From the NCBI GenBank assembly GCA_029210325.1, contig JARGPU010000003.1, positions 62,001 to 126,000 of the forward strand: DNA of 64,000 nt, given 5' to 3'. Below the pieces are notes generated by a model. The model worked only from the letters and a program-made list of their open reading frames with translations. It ran no database searches and was not told the origin of the DNA. Origin of the DNA: Alcanivoracaceae bacterium. Lineage in GTDB: Bacteria > Pseudomonadota > Gammaproteobacteria > Pseudomonadales > Alcanivoracaceae. The stretch's first letter is position 1; every line of letters begins with the position of its first letter. Positions 27,317 through 36,650 of this stretch are shown in pieces. The position numbers and the translations under genes are program-made.

Positions 27317-28975
27317 ATGACTGACCAGAATGCTGCGCCTACCAACTTTATCCGTCAGCTGATCGACCGCGATCTGGCCGAGGGGCGACAGACCGGGGTG
27401 GTCACCCGTTTCCCGCCGGAGCCCAATGGCTATCTGCACATCGGCCATGCCAAGTCGATCTGCCTGAACTTTGGTCTGGCGCGGGACTACCAGGGCCTGT
27501 GCAATCTGCGTTTTGATGATACCAATCCGGAGAAAGAGTCCGAGGAGTACGTCAACGCCATTACCCGTGATGTTAGCTGGCTGGGCTTTGAGTGGGCCGG
27601 TGAGATCCGTTATGCCTCAAGCTATTTTGACCAGATCCATGATTGTGCCGTCGAGTTGATTAACAAGGGGCTTGCCTATGTTGATGAGCTGAACGCGGAG
27701 CAGATGCGTGAGTATCGCGGTACCCTGAAAGAGCCGGGTAAGGCGAGCCCATTCCGTGACCGCTCGGTGGCGGAGAATCTGGAGATGTTTGCCAAGATGC
27801 GTGCCGGGCAGATCGATGAGGGGGCGGCGGTGTTGCGCGCAAAGATTGATATGGCCAGCCCGAATATGAATATGCGCGATCCGGCGTTGTACCGGGTGCG
27901 CAAGGTGCATCACCACCAGACCGGGGATAACTGGTGCATCTATCCCATGTATGACTTTACCCACCCGATTTCCGATGCTCTGGAAGGCGTGACCCACAGC
28001 CTTTGCACGCTGGAATTTGAAGCACACCGACCTTTATATGACTGGGTGATCCAACATTGCACCCTGCCAGCGGTGCCCAGGCAGACTGAGTTTGCTCGCC
28101 TGAATCTGAACTACACCGTCACCAGCAAGCGCAAGCTCAAGCAGTTGGTGGATGAGGGTCATGTGTCTGGCTGGGATGATCCACGCATGCCGACTATTGC
28201 GGGCCTGCGTCGTCGCGGCTATACACCTGCCAGCCTGCGCAAGTTTTGCGACATGGTGGGTGTTGCCCGGGCTGACTCCACGGTTGATATGGCCATGCTG
28301 GAATCCGCCATTCGCGACGACCTGAACCAGAATGCGCCGCGGGCTTTTTGTGTGCTGCGTCCGCTCAAGGTAGTGATTGAAAACTGGGATGCGGACAAGG
28401 TGGAAGTTCTTCATGGTCCGGTGCACCCGCAGAATGAAGCCATGGGAACCCGGCCGATCCCGATGACCCGTGAGGTGTGGATCGATCGGGAAGATTTCCT
28501 TGAGGAAGCGAACAAGAAATACAAGCGTTTGGTACTTGGCGATGAAGTGCGTTTGCGCTATGGCTATGTGATCCGCGCCAACGAAGTGATTCGTGATGCC
28601 AGTGGCGAGATCAGTGAAATCCGTTGCAGCTACGACCCGGATACCCTTGGCAAGAACCCGGAAGGCCGCAAGGTGCGCGGTGTCATTCACTGGGTGTCGG
28701 CGAGCCGTAATGTGGCCTGTGAAGTGCGTCAGTATGACCGCTTGTTTACCGAAGCCAACCCGGACAAGGTGGAGGAAGGTAAAACCTTCCTCGACACAAT
28801 CAATCCGCAGTCGCTGACCGTATTTGCTGATGCGGTAGTCGAGGAGTCGTTGGCGGTTGCCCACGTGGGGCAGGGTTTCCAGTTCGAGCGTGAGGGATAC
28901 TACGCAGTGGACCCGGATAGCAGCGCCGGCAAGTTGGTGTTCAACCTGACCGTTGGCCTGCGGGAGTCTTTCTAA
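27317..28975 (+). CDS. glnS: Glutaminyl-tRNA synthetase
   Basis: GlnRS charges tRNA-Gln with glutamine. The 552-residue protein is a class I synthetase with the HIGH motif at residues 41-44 ([15 protein letters not shown]) and the KMSKS counterpart [13 protein letters not shown]. The C-terminal anticodon-binding barrels contain [19 protein letters not shown] and GVIHWVSAS. The length and end ([11 protein letters not shown]) are normal. Direct glutaminylation by GlnRS is typical of gammaproteobacteria. The gene heads a plus-strand run with a flavoprotein and rluF. Confidence 0.97.
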   Translation: MTDQNAAPTNFIRQLIDRDLAEGRQTGVVTRFPPEPNGYLHIGHAKSICLNFGLARDYQGLCNLRFDDTNPEKESEEYVNAITRDVSWLGFEWAGEIRYASSYFDQIHDCAVELINKGLAYVDELNAEQMREYRGTLKEPGKASPFRDRSVAENLEMFAKMRAGQIDEGAAVLRAKIDMASPNMNMRDPALYRVRKVHHHQTGDNWCIYPMYDFTHPISDALEGVTHSLCTLEFEAHRPLYDWVIQHCTLPAVPRQTEFARLNLNYTVTSKRKLKQLVDEGHVSGWDDPRMPTIAGLRRRGYTPASLRKFCDMVGVARADSTVDMAMLESAIRDDLNQNAPRAFCVLRPLKVVIENWDADKVEVLHGPVHPQNEAMGTRPIPMTREVWIDREDFLEEANKKYKRLVLGDEVRLRYGYVIRANEVIRDASGEISEIRCSYDPDTLGKNPEGRKVRGVIHWVSASRNVACEVRQYDRLFTEANPDKVEEGKTFLDTINPQSLTVFADAVVEESLAVAHVGQGFQFEREGYYAVDPDSSAGKLVFNLTVGLRESF

Positions 28976-29022
28976 CCTCTGGCGTGGCTGTCGTAGCGAC
29001 AGCCGCTGGCGTGGAGAATCGT

Positions 29023-30120
29023 TTGAAGCAGGTAGATGTCATTGTTGTCGGAGCAGGGCAGGCCGGTTGTGCGGCTGCCTATGATCTGGCCAGTGCCGGC
29101 CTGTCGGTGCTGATGCTTGATCGTCATGCCAGCACAGGGCATAAACCTTGCGCCGGTGGGGTCACTGAGAAAGCCCGCCGTTTATATCGTTTTCCCCTTG
29201 ATAGCGTGGTTCGCGAAACCGTGTCGCAGATGCAGATGAGTCTGTATCAGAAGTTGCAAACACCGTTCACCGCCGATACGCCGTTCTGCCTGATGACTCA
29301 TCGTCCAGAACTGGACCAGCTATGTCGTCAGCATGCCCAGCAGGCTGGCGCCTCATTAACTATTGTTCGGCATATTTCCGGGTTTCAGAGTCACCCTGAT
29401 GGCATTGTCCTGACCGTGGATGGCGAGCAGATTGGCGCGCGCTATCTGATCGGCGCGGATGGAGCCCATGGTGCCGTGCGCCGTCTGGCCTTCGGCGGTG
29501 GCGCTCGACATGGTGCCATGGCCATTGAGGGGTTGCTTAGTCGTGAGCAGTGCAGCCGCTACCCGCAAACCACCTTTGATTTTGGCGTGGTGCGCGGCGG
29601 CTATGGCTGGATGTTTCCCAAGGGCGACCATGTCAATGTGGGGCTTTATATCCGCACCCAGAGCGGCGGCAAAGTGGATCGCCATGCGCTGGCGGACTAC
29701 GCTCGCCAGCGTTTGGGTTCCGATGCGCTGACCAATGTGCAGGGTTTTCCACTAGGCACCTGGGGCCATCAGCAACGTCTGGCTGCCGGCCGAGTGTTGC
29801 TGGTCGGGGATGCTGCCGGCTTTACCGAGCCTCTGTTGGGCGAGGGTATATACGGCGCCGTACTAAGTGGGCAACGTGCGGCGGCCGCCATTCTTGCCGG
29901 CCACCATGTGGCGGCGAACTATATTACCGATATGGATCGCTGGCGCAGTGAGCTGCGCCGCGTGCATCCCATTGCGGCTGTATTTTATTCCACCTTGCCG
30001 CTGAGTTTTGGTGTGCTTAAACACGGCGCACGTCGGCCGTTAATGAACGGTTATGCCAAAGGTCTAACACTGGTGCAGAGCAAACGACTTTTCTTCGGTG
30101 CACATTTTACCCAGGCGTAA
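29023..30120 (+). CDS. FAD-dependent oxidoreductase of the geranylgeranyl reductase family
   Basis: This protein of about 365 residues has an N-terminal FAD Rossmann motif VIVVGAGQAGCAAAYDL, the family signature CAGGVTEKA shortly after, and the distal FAD motif VLLVGDAAGFTEPLLGEGI. Family members reduce isoprenoid double bonds or hydroxylate/oxidise lipid-like substrates; the substrate here is unknown. The frame is open from a GTG at 28984. The TTG at 29023 with GGAG just upstream is preferred because it places the Rossmann strand a few residues from the start, as is usual. It lies between glnS and rluF, with only three bases before rluF. Confidence 0.85.
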   Translation: MKQVDVIVVGAGQAGCAAAYDLASAGLSVLMLDRHASTGHKPCAGGVTEKARRLYRFPLDSVVRETVSQMQMSLYQKLQTPFTADTPFCLMTHRPELDQLCRQHAQQAGASLTIVRHISGFQSHPDGIVLTVDGEQIGARYLIGADGAHGAVRRLAFGGGARHGAMAIEGLLSREQCSRYPQTTFDFGVVRGGYGWMFPKGDHVNVGLYIRTQSGGKVDRHALADYARQRLGSDALTNVQGFPLGTWGHQQRLAAGRVLLVGDAAGFTEPLLGEGIYGAVLSGQRAAAAILAGHHVAANYITDMDRWRSELRRVHPIAAVFYSTLPLSFGVLKHGARRPLMNGYAKGLTLVQSKRLFFGAHFTQA

Positions 30121-30123
30121 CCT

Positions 30124-30942
30124 ATGAGCGAATCTTCCGGCACTCGCCTGAATAAATTTATCAGTGATACCGGTATCTGTTCACGTCGCGAGGCGGACCG
30201 TCTTATCGAGGAAGGGCAGGTGCGCATTAATGGCCAGATCGCCGTAATGGGTACGCGGGTCGCCGATGGTGACCAGGTGATGGTGCGCGGCAAGCCCCTG
30301 CGGGCCAAGCCAAAGGCGGTCTATCTGGCCTACAACAAGCCGGTTGGAATTACCTGCACCACAGACCGGCAAGTGCAGGGCAATATCGTTGACGCAATAC
30401 GTTATCCGCAGAGAATTTTTCCCATTGGCCGACTGGATAAACCGTCCGAGGGGCTTATCCTGCTGACCAACGATGGCGACATCGTCAATAAAATACTGCG
30501 CGCAGGCAACGCCCACGAAAAAGAATATGTGGTGACGGTCGACAAGGCTTTTACGGATGACTTTGTCCGCCGCATGTCGGCACCGATTCCGATCCTCGGC
30601 ACTATGACCAAGCCCTGCAAGGTGCGCCAGGTATCGGCTGATACATTCAATATTATTCTGACCCAGGGATTGAATCGGCAGATTCGGCGCATGACCGAGT
30701 ATCTTGGTTATAACGTGGTGCGCCTGAAGCGGGTGCGAATTATGAATGTGCGCCTCGGTGGCTTGCGTGCTGGACAGTGGCGCGAACTCAGTGCCGCAGA
30801 GATGGCCCTGATCGACCAGATGGTGGCTGGTTCGAGTAAAACTGAAGAAGCCAGCCGAGTGGCAAAGCCAGCACACAAGCCAGCACACAAGCCCCCGCAT
30901 AAATCCGCAAACAGGCCTGCAAATAAGGGCCGCCGACGCTAG
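30124..30942 (+). CDS. rluF: 23S rRNA pseudouridine synthase, RluF type
   Basis: This protein has an S4 RNA-binding domain at about residues 8-55 (RLNKFISDTGICSRREADRLI) and a pseudouridine synthase domain with the catalytic Asp motif FPIGRLDKPSEGLILLTNDGD. The LNRQIRRMTEYLGYNVVRLKRVRI block is typical of RluB/E/F enzymes. RluF modifies U2604 (and U2605 in some species) of 23S rRNA. The C-terminal tail is very basic, with repeated KPAHKP-like units probably binding rRNA. The start is three bases after the preceding stop. Confidence 0.88.
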   Translation: MSESSGTRLNKFISDTGICSRREADRLIEEGQVRINGQIAVMGTRVADGDQVMVRGKPLRAKPKAVYLAYNKPVGITCTTDRQVQGNIVDAIRYPQRIFPIGRLDKPSEGLILLTNDGDIVNKILRAGNAHEKEYVVTVDKAFTDDFVRRMSAPIPILGTMTKPCKVRQVSADTFNIILTQGLNRQIRRMTEYLGYNVVRLKRVRIMNVRLGGLRAGQWRELSAAEMALIDQMVAGSSKTEEASRVAKPAHKPAHKPPHKSANRPANKGRRR

Positions 30943-30969
30943 CGGGCTGCCCGGCAATCGAGATGGCAA

Positions 30970-32004
30970 TTAACGCAGTTTCTGATGTTCCTGCCGATAG
31001 GCCACCGGGGTGGTATCGAACCAGCGCTTGAAGGCACGATTGAAGGCGCTCTGTTCTGAGTAACCCAGGTCAGCGGCAATCTGACTTACCGAGCGATCGC
31101 TGTGAATCAGCCAGTCACGGGCCAGTGCACGGCGCTCTTCTTCCAGCAAGGTGGAAAAGTCAGTGTTCTCGGCGCGCAGCCGGCGGCGCAATGTCCACGG
31201 CTTCATATCCAGCCCTTCGGCCACATTCTCCACCTGGGGAATGGTGCACTCCAGTTGCCGACGAATTTCCATGCGCACCTGATCCAGCAGATTGTCCCGC
31301 GCCAGATAACGGGTCACCGCTTGCTGCAGTCTGTTGCGCATAATGTGGTGCACTTCCGGGTCCGCGTCTTTCATTGGCAGGTCCAGCAGGCGCTGGTCCA
31401 GTACAACAGCATTGTCAGCCTGATCAAACAGCACCGGGCAGCGAAATACGCGCTGGTATTCAGCGTCACCGCAGTCTGGCTCGGAGTGACGGAAGCGCAC
31501 CTCCACCGGGTTTTCATCGGTGCCACTGATCCAGCGGCCAAAGGTGACAGCTCCGACAAAGAACGCTTCGACGCGGTGGCGTGTGCTAATTGGCTCGTCA
31601 AAGGCCGTGTACCAGGTAAGGGTGACGCTATCACCTTCTCGCAGCACTTCCGCCTCGGCAAATTCAGTGGTTACCCGCTGGAACGGCACCATCAGATCGA
31701 TGGCCTGGCGCAGGTTGGTGCCGGACATGCTGGCATAGCCCAGCTCGCCCATAAAACGGGGGCGGATGCGTTCGCCCATATGCAGGCCAAAGAGTGGGTC
31801 CTTGGTGCATTCAAGGGCTTTTAACATGAGCTGATGTTCGGCCTTCAATGGTACCCGCGCCTGGGGAGACTCAAGTTGCTCGTCGGTAATGCCCAGACGG
31901 ACCAGTTCAGACGACAGGTCGCAGCCCTGATGCAGTGCTGCGTCAAGGAGATATTCAAGCCAGAAAGAGGCAACACTGAGAGTGCCGAAATTCGGTGTGG
32001 TCAT
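30970..32004 (-). CDS. AraC-family transcriptional regulator
   Basis: This is a 344-residue AraC regulator with an Arabinose_bd-type sensing domain (about residues 20-210; VPLKAEHQLMLKALE, GELGYASMSG) and a C-terminal DNA-binding domain whose second HTH reads VSQIAADLGYSEQSAFNRAFKRWF. It is divergent from the type-B carboxylesterase at 32142 across about 137 bases, so it is likely to control that gene. It is the third member of this regulator class in the window. Confidence 0.87.
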   Translation of the reverse strand: MTTPNFGTLSVASFWLEYLLDAALHQGCDLSSELVRLGITDEQLESPQARVPLKAEHQLMLKALECTKDPLFGLHMGERIRPRFMGELGYASMSGTNLRQAIDLMVPFQRVTTEFAEAEVLREGDSVTLTWYTAFDEPISTRHRVEAFFVGAVTFGRWISGTDENPVEVRFRHSEPDCGDAEYQRVFRCPVLFDQADNAVVLDQRLLDLPMKDADPEVHHIMRNRLQQAVTRYLARDNLLDQVRMEIRRQLECTIPQVENVAEGLDMKPWTLRRRLRAENTDFSTLLEEERRALARDWLIHSDRSVSQIAADLGYSEQSAFNRAFKRWFDTTPVAYRQEHQKLR

Positions 32005-32141
32005 CGCTGCATCATCGACATAGGGGGGCCTGAGTCAAGAGGCTTGGTGAAAATCGGTCATCGTCCCGGCTTGTGGAAGCTGCTACCTTCGCGCACAAAT
32101 AACGGTACATGTGCCTGCTGGCAGTCATTTGGGGAGACAAG

Positions 32142-33656
32142 ATGAAGGCAATCGAAATCAGCAGTGGCCGTCTAACCGGGCTGGCCGTTGACGGTGTCCA
32201 TGAGTTTCGCGGCATTCCTTTTGCGGCGCCGCCCTTGGGCGAGAAGCGGTTTCGAGCTCCGCAGCCTGTTAGTCCATGGAGCGGGGTGCTGGCTGCGGAA
32301 AAATTCCGCCCTGCCACTTGGCAGACTCCGAACCCACTGATGGGAACGGAGCAGATTAATGATGACTGCCTTTACCTGAATGTCTGGGTGCCGGAGGGAG
32401 AGGGGCCTTTCCCGGTAATGGTGTGGATCCATGGTGGGGCCTATACCAGTGGCTCTCCGTCGCAGCTGCTCTATCAGGGCCGTCGTCTGGCTCAGCAGCA
32501 ACGGGTCATCGTGGTTAATCCTGCCTACCGGCTTGGCGCCTGGGGGTTTGGCTGGTTCAAGGATATTGCCCCATCGCTGGAGGCGGATAGCAATCTGGGT
32601 CTGCGTGATCAGATCGCGGCGTTGCAATGGGTGCAGGACAATATTGCTGCTTTTGCCGGTGATCCTCATCGGGTCACGGTGTTTGGTGAGTCCGCTGGCG
32701 GCTTCAGCGTGGCGACGTTGATGGCCACGCCGTCGGCAAAGTCCTTGTTTCAGCGAGCAATCGTTCAGTCGGGCGCAGCGGACTTCGTATTGTCGCCCAG
32801 TGAGGCGGCTAAAGTGGCCGAGGTGTTGGTCAGTGGCTTGACCGGTCACGATAGCGCGGCGGATCGGTTGCGCAATGTCGCAGCGCGGGACTTTATTCGT
32901 GCCCAAAATGCGTCCTTGCGGCAGGTGGTCAAGCGTGGCCTGCGCGATAGCACTCCGCAATTTGGCATGGTGTATCTGCCGGTGGTGGATGGTGACCTGC
33001 TGCCGCAGTCGCCGATAGATGCTATTGCTGGTGGCTGCGCCAGTGACAAGGCGATGATGGCGGGGGTATGCCGGGACGAGTGGAATCTGTTCCAGTTTGC
33101 GCCGCCATTTAATGGCGGGGTTGGGTTAGACAGGCTGCTGTCGCTGGATGCGGATGAAATCCGCCGGCGTATGGAGCGTCAGTTGCCTGGTCGTTCTGAA
33201 CAGGCGTTTGCCCGTTATTCGGCGGAGGTCGCCATCGAACCACGTCGTGGGTTGATGGATCTGGTCAGTACGCTGGAAACAGACCGTACTTTCCGTGTTC
33301 CCACGGTGCGCTTGCTGGATGCTCACAGTGCTGCTCAGGGATCTTGCTGGGGTTTTTGTTTTACGCATGAGGTCGAGGCATTCGGGGTGCCGTTAGGCGC
33401 CTGCCATGTGATGGATGTGCCGTTGGTGTTTGGTCTGACCGACACGCCGGCGGGGGCGTTGTTTACCGGTGGTGGGGAGGTGGCTGCGAAGCTATCCGGT
33501 GAGGTAATGAACGCCTGGGGGCAGTTTGCCCATCAAGGTCGGGCTGACTGGCAGTCCTGGCCGGAGCAGCGGCAGGCACGCACTTTTGGTCCGGGGGCTG
33601 AGCTGGCTCCGTTGCTTTCTGATGAAATGGAGCAGTTCTGGAAAGCGATTTTTTAG
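32142..33656 (+). CDS. Type-B carboxylesterase
   Basis: This is a 504-residue serine hydrolase of the cholinesterase/carboxylesterase fold. It shows EFRGIPFAAPPLGEKRF near the start, EDCLYLN-like DDCLYLNVW, the oxyanion loop WIHGGAYTSG, the nucleophile elbow FGESAGG (Ser about residue 184) and a C-terminal catalytic His in GACHVMDVPLVFG. No signal peptide is present, so it is probably cytosolic. The ATG at 32142 follows GGGGAG. It is probably an inducible esterase for small or aromatic esters, under the divergent AraC protein. A palindromic repeat begins 17 bases after the stop. Confidence 0.92.
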   Translation: MKAIEISSGRLTGLAVDGVHEFRGIPFAAPPLGEKRFRAPQPVSPWSGVLAAEKFRPATWQTPNPLMGTEQINDDCLYLNVWVPEGEGPFPVMVWIHGGAYTSGSPSQLLYQGRRLAQQQRVIVVNPAYRLGAWGFGWFKDIAPSLEADSNLGLRDQIAALQWVQDNIAAFAGDPHRVTVFGESAGGFSVATLMATPSAKSLFQRAIVQSGAADFVLSPSEAAKVAEVLVSGLTGHDSAADRLRNVAARDFIRAQNASLRQVVKRGLRDSTPQFGMVYLPVVDGDLLPQSPIDAIAGGCASDKAMMAGVCRDEWNLFQFAPPFNGGVGLDRLLSLDADEIRRRMERQLPGRSEQAFARYSAEVAIEPRRGLMDLVSTLETDRTFRVPTVRLLDAHSAAQGSCWGFCFTHEVEAFGVPLGACHVMDVPLVFGLTDTPAGALFTGGGEVAAKLSGEVMNAWGQFAHQGRADWQSWPEQRQARTFGPGAELAPLLSDEMEQFWKAIF

Positions 33657-33672
33657 GGCTTCTGGACCACCG

Positions 33673-33811
33673 TCACCACCGTGCCCGGGCGCAACCGCCG
33701 CCATAATCCTCCGGGGTGCCCGCTACGCTGAGTCACCCTCCGGATTATGGTGGCGTTCACGCCTAAGGGAGACACCGAGCCAACGAGGGCCAGGGGTGAA
33801 GCCCAAAAGCT
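33673..33811. repeat. Dispersed REP-like palindromic repeat, copy A
   Basis: A segment of about 139 bases nearly identical to 59409-59545. The core is an imperfect palindrome with arms CCGCCATAATCC and GGATTATGGTGG, followed by GCGTTCACGCCTAAG. This is similar in style to REP elements. Both copies begin 12-17 bases after the stop of a plus-strand gene, in the same orientation. Confidence 0.85.
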
Positions 33812-33830
33812 TGGAAAAAGCAGGATGCGA

Positions 33831-33944
33831 GGTTCTGGCGCCTGTTCGGGGTTTGCGGGACTGTGTGAGGCATGGATGCCGAACTCAAGCCCCCAGGGAT
33901 GGGTTCATGGCGTGTCCCGCAAACCCCGAACAGGTGACAGAACC
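33831..33944. repeat. Long inverted repeat element (MITE/REP-like)
   Basis: Perfect 21-base inverted arms at 33841-33861 and 33914-33934 are extended by a further 7-bp pair (GGTTCTG at 33831 and CAGAACC at 33938) after a 3-base mismatch. The 52-base centre contains GGCATGGATGCC. It has no coding frame of note. It directly follows repeat copy A, so together they fill the space between the esterase and the BolA-like gene. Confidence 0.8.
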
Positions 33945-34035
33945 GGTGACGATCACTGCCAATCCTCGTTTTTGCCACCAACTAGCCACCGTGGGTCAGG
34001 TATAATGGCTCCCCAGATTGTTCCCGGAGTGTGTT

Positions 34036-34341
34036 GTGGGTATTGCTGCAGAGATTGAAAGCAGGGTGCGTCAGGGCCTTGATGTGGCTGAGCTGGAGCT
34101 GGTCAACGAGAGCCACATGCACAAGCGTGGGGTCGATTCGCATTTCAAACTGGTGCTGGTGTCGCCGGCATTCGAGGGGCTTGGGCTGGTAAAGCGGCAT
34201 CAGCTGGTTTACGGCTTGCTGCAGGCGCAGATGGCACAGATACATGCGCTGGCCCTGCACACCTTTACCCCGCCAGAGTGGGCTGAGCGCGGCGCCAATG
34301 CTGCTGCCTCGCCGACCTGCCGTGGCGGCAATGGCTTGTAA
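34036..34341 (+). CDS. BolA/IbaG-family protein
   Basis: This protein of about 101 residues has the BolA fold. [28 protein letters not shown] and [12 protein letters not shown] give the conserved His and the helix-turn-helix-like region used to bind [2Fe-2S] clusters with monothiol glutaredoxins. The GTG at 34036 is chosen because CGGAG precedes it. The last 15 residues (Ala/Ser/Cys/Gly-rich) are an unusual tail. The size and SHMHKRG segment favour BolA proper over IbaG. It is 20 bases ahead of trhO and may be cotranscribed. Confidence 0.85.
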   Translation: MGIAAEIESRVRQGLDVAELELVNESHMHKRGVDSHFKLVLVSPAFEGLGLVKRHQLVYGLLQAQMAQIHALALHTFTPPEWAERGANAAASPTCRGGNGL

Positions 34342-34361
34342 ACAATGAGGTTCTGATTTCC

Positions 34362-35282
34362 ATGATTGTGGTTGCTGCGTTGTATCGCTTTACCCGGCTG
34401 GACGGCTTTGCCGAGCTGCGTGTGCCGCTGCTGGATCTTATGCTTGCGCATAACGTGCGCGGTACCTTGCTGCTTGCCAGTGAGGGCATCAACGGCACCA
34501 TCTCCGGGCGTCGTGAAGATATCGATACCATACTTGGCTGGCTGCGGGCTGATCCCCGGCTGGCGGAGCTGGACCATAAGGAGTCGCTGGTCGATGAGCA
34601 CCCCTTTTTGCGCACCAAGGTGAAGCTGAAAAAAGAGATCGTCACCATGGGCATTGAGGGCGTGGACCCCACCAGAGTGGTGGGCACCTACCTGTCCGGC
34701 GAAGACTGGAATCGAGTCATCAGTGATCCTGAAACCTTGCTTATTGATACGCGCAATGACTACGAATACGAAGTCGGCACCTTTGCCGGGGCGATTAACC
34801 CGCAAACCAAAAGCTTTCGTGAGTTTCCTGACTACGTGCGCGAGCATCTCGATCCGCAAAAGCATAAGCGGGTGGCCATGTTCTGTACCGGTGGCATTCG
34901 CTGTGAAAAGTCTACTGCGTACCTGAAAGAGCAGGGCTTTGATGAGGTGTACCACCTGAAGGGTGGCATTCTCAAATATCTGGAAGAAACGCCGAAGGAC
35001 AATTCGCTGTGGCAAGGTGAGTGCTTTGTCTTCGATGAGCGGGTCACGGTGGATCATGATCTGCAGCCGGGTCGCTTTGACCAGTGCCATGCTTGTCGCA
35101 GGCCGATTTCCGAACAAGACAAGCTGTCACCGCATTATCAGCGTGGTGTGGCCTGCCCGAAGTGTGTGGATGAATACTCGCCGGAGCAGCGCCATCGTTT
35201 TGCCGAGCGTCAGCGTCAGATAGATCTGGCCCGCTCTCGCGGGCAGCAGCATCTGGGTATGAACCCGCGACAGGAAGGCTGA
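34362..35282 (+). CDS. trhO: tRNA uridine(34) hydroxylase (rhodanese-domain, TrhO/YceA)
   Basis: TrhO makes 5-hydroxyuridine at the wobble position of certain tRNAs, an oxygen-dependent step in cmo5U/mcmo5U formation. The 306-residue protein has the family N-terminal domain ([14 protein letters not shown]), the rhodanese domain with active-site loop [12 protein letters not shown], and the C-terminal Cys-containing segment ([16 protein letters not shown]) that looks metal-binding. The length is normal. It follows the BolA-like gene and converges on the ketopantoate-reductase-like gene. Confidence 0.94.
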   Translation: MIVVAALYRFTRLDGFAELRVPLLDLMLAHNVRGTLLLASEGINGTISGRREDIDTILGWLRADPRLAELDHKESLVDEHPFLRTKVKLKKEIVTMGIEGVDPTRVVGTYLSGEDWNRVISDPETLLIDTRNDYEYEVGTFAGAINPQTKSFREFPDYVREHLDPQKHKRVAMFCTGGIRCEKSTAYLKEQGFDEVYHLKGGILKYLEETPKDNSLWQGECFVFDERVTVDHDLQPGRFDQCHACRRPISEQDKLSPHYQRGVACPKCVDEYSPEQRHRFAERQRQIDLARSRGQQHLGMNPRQEG

Positions 35283-35294
35283 TTAGCCTGTGTT

Positions 35295-36230
35295 TTACTG
35301 CAGGCCTGTGCGCAGAGTCTGCAGGGCGCTTGCATCAAGTCCGCGAGCGTTTCCTTCTTCGATCCAGTGATCAAGCATCTGTCGGGTTTGTACGCCTACC
35401 TTGCTGAAATGATATTGCAGATAGGTTTCCAGTGGGAAAGGCATAACCTTCGGCGCCAGCCGGCTGATCATGCTGACCAGCAGGGGCTGCGGCAGCTTGG
35501 CGCTGATCCCGGCATCGCGCTGCATGTAGTTGGCGCTGATCAGGGTGGCCTGTCGACAGGATTGGCAGGCGATGCCAAGCCACTTGCTGCTGCGCATCTC
35601 GCTCAACGACCAGTTAGCCATTTCCAGTCCGGCGATCAGTGGCACCATTACCGAGGTAGAGCGGGCGCTGAACCATTCCAGATCCTTCATAGATACGGCC
35701 GGCAGACCGCCAGTGCGCAGCAGTGCAGCGGCCTGTTGGCCTACCCGGCTGTTATCCAGCATTGCCGAGCGGGGCGGCAGCAGGTAGCCGAAGCCCTGCG
35801 CGGGTGTTTGCTCCCCGGGCAGCGGTGTATGGAAGCTGATCAGCCCGATCAAGCCGTGTTGCAGCGGACCCTTATAGATTTTGCGCAGGATCTCGTCATC
35901 GCGGAAATCGGGAGTCCAGCTGATTAACGGAGTGTCGCTGCCGAATACGGCCAGCTGCTCGGCAAGCCAGGGGGAGGTGAGTGCGTCCGAGGGCAGGGTT
36001 AGCCAGACCTGGTCCCAGTCGGGGTAAGCCTGGGTGATGACTCTCAGGCGCTGCTGTGTTGCCGTTGCCTTGCCGACAAATTTGTATTGATGCAGTTGCC
36101 GCGGCATGGCGCTGTTGGCGCTGCTTTTGTCACGCACCAGAAAAGTGACCTGGCAACCCGCTTTCACAAGATGATGCGCATAAACCGCAGCCACCGCACC
36201 GCTGCCGATGATTAGAATTCTTGGTCGCAT
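35295..36230 (-). CDS. Ketopantoate reductase-like oxidoreductase (ApbA/PanE family)
   Basis: This 311-residue protein has an N-terminal NAD(P)-binding motif (ILIIGSGAVAAVYAHHLVKAG) as in ketopantoate reductases, and a helical C-terminal domain (from about residue 180) with conserved-looking Asn and Ser. The overall sequence is quite diverged from PanE of coenzyme A synthesis (for example FVGKATATQQRL instead of the usual active-site segment), so the substrate may differ. It precedes the RHH gene on the same strand, 36 bases downstream of it. Confidence 0.7.
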   Translation of the reverse strand: MRPRILIIGSGAVAAVYAHHLVKAGCQVTFLVRDKSSANSAMPRQLHQYKFVGKATATQQRLRVITQAYPDWDQVWLTLPSDALTSPWLAEQLAVFGSDTPLISWTPDFRDDEILRKIYKGPLQHGLIGLISFHTPLPGEQTPAQGFGYLLPPRSAMLDNSRVGQQAAALLRTGGLPAVSMKDLEWFSARSTSVMVPLIAGLEMANWSLSEMRSSKWLGIACQSCRQATLISANYMQRDAGISAKLPQPLLVSMISRLAPKVMPFPLETYLQYHFSKVGVQTRQMLDHWIEEGNARGLDASALQTLRTGLQ

Positions 36231-36266
36231 AACTCCCCCGTTAACCCTTCAACCCTGCGCTGACAA

Positions 36267-36509
36267 TCAGCGGCTAGCCAGCCAGGCACGGCTTGCCTCA
36301 ATGATGATATCAGTGACGGTACATTCTTCCATGAGCGCCTGCATCTTCAAGCGTTTATGCAGGTCCGCGGGGATGTCCGCGGTCAGTCGCCGGTGACCTT
36401 CGCGCGGGCCGTTGCTGCCCCGCCGGCGACGTTTTGGTTTGCGCTCCGTGGCGCTTGTCTTGGCTGCCTCCTGCTCGGAGGAGGAGACAAAATCAATCTG
36501 CTTCATCAT
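36267..36509 (-). CDS. Small ribbon-helix-helix DNA-binding protein
   Basis: This is an 80-residue protein with a basic, disordered N-terminal half (KPKRRRRGSNGPREGHR) and a C-terminal ribbon-helix-helix unit: RRLTADIPADLHKRLKMQAL, then CTVTDIIIEASRAWL. The shape recalls ParG/Arc-type repressors, which bind direct repeats as dimers. Two adjacent ATGs start the frame. The AT-rich region immediately upstream contains four copies of a TTAAGTCATTA-type repeat, a natural operator for this protein and for the divergent GMC oxidoreductase gene. No ParA/ParF partner is visible. Confidence 0.8.
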   Translation of the reverse strand: MMKQIDFVSSSEQEAAKTSATERKPKRRRRGSNGPREGHRRLTADIPADLHKRLKMQALMEECTVTDIIIEASRAWLASR

Positions 36510-36552
36510 GGCCTGAACCTGCCGCTATACAGATACGTATTTACGCATATAT

Positions 36553-36650
36553 TTAAGTCGTTACGCCATGATTCTGTTAAGTCATTAGATATTCATCTAA
36601 GTAGCATATCTCATTAAACCATTATTGAAATCTCATTAAGTCATTAGATA
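36553..36650. promoter_or_regulatory. Iteron-like operator array between RHH gene and GMC oxidoreductase gene
   Basis: Direct repeats TTAAGTCGTTA (36553), TTAAGTCATTAGATA (36577), TTAAACCATTA (36614) and TTAAGTCATTAGATA (36636) lie in a strongly AT-rich stretch, very unlike the surrounding DNA. Spacing of the repeat starts is 24, 37 and 22 bases. They are probably RHH binding sites overlapping the divergent promoters. Confidence 0.7.

Noticed and set aside
27239-27448. N-terminal extension of ppiB by 70 codons
   Set aside because: The extension crosses the glnS promoter and start, lacks cyclophilin sequence, and ATG 27238 has a strong ribosome site.
28121-28140. GlnRS KMSKS loop reads TVTSKRKL, not VMSKR
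   Set aside because: I believe this form is normal in Pseudomonas-like GlnRS enzymes, so it is not a sign of inactivity.
28034-28864. Minus-strand frame of 276 codons inside glnS
   Set aside because: It is a His/Thr-rich shadow of glnS without family features.
34209-35117. Long minus-strand frame (302 codons) opposite trhO
   Set aside because: It overlaps trhO entirely, has no recognisable motif and reads as a shadow.
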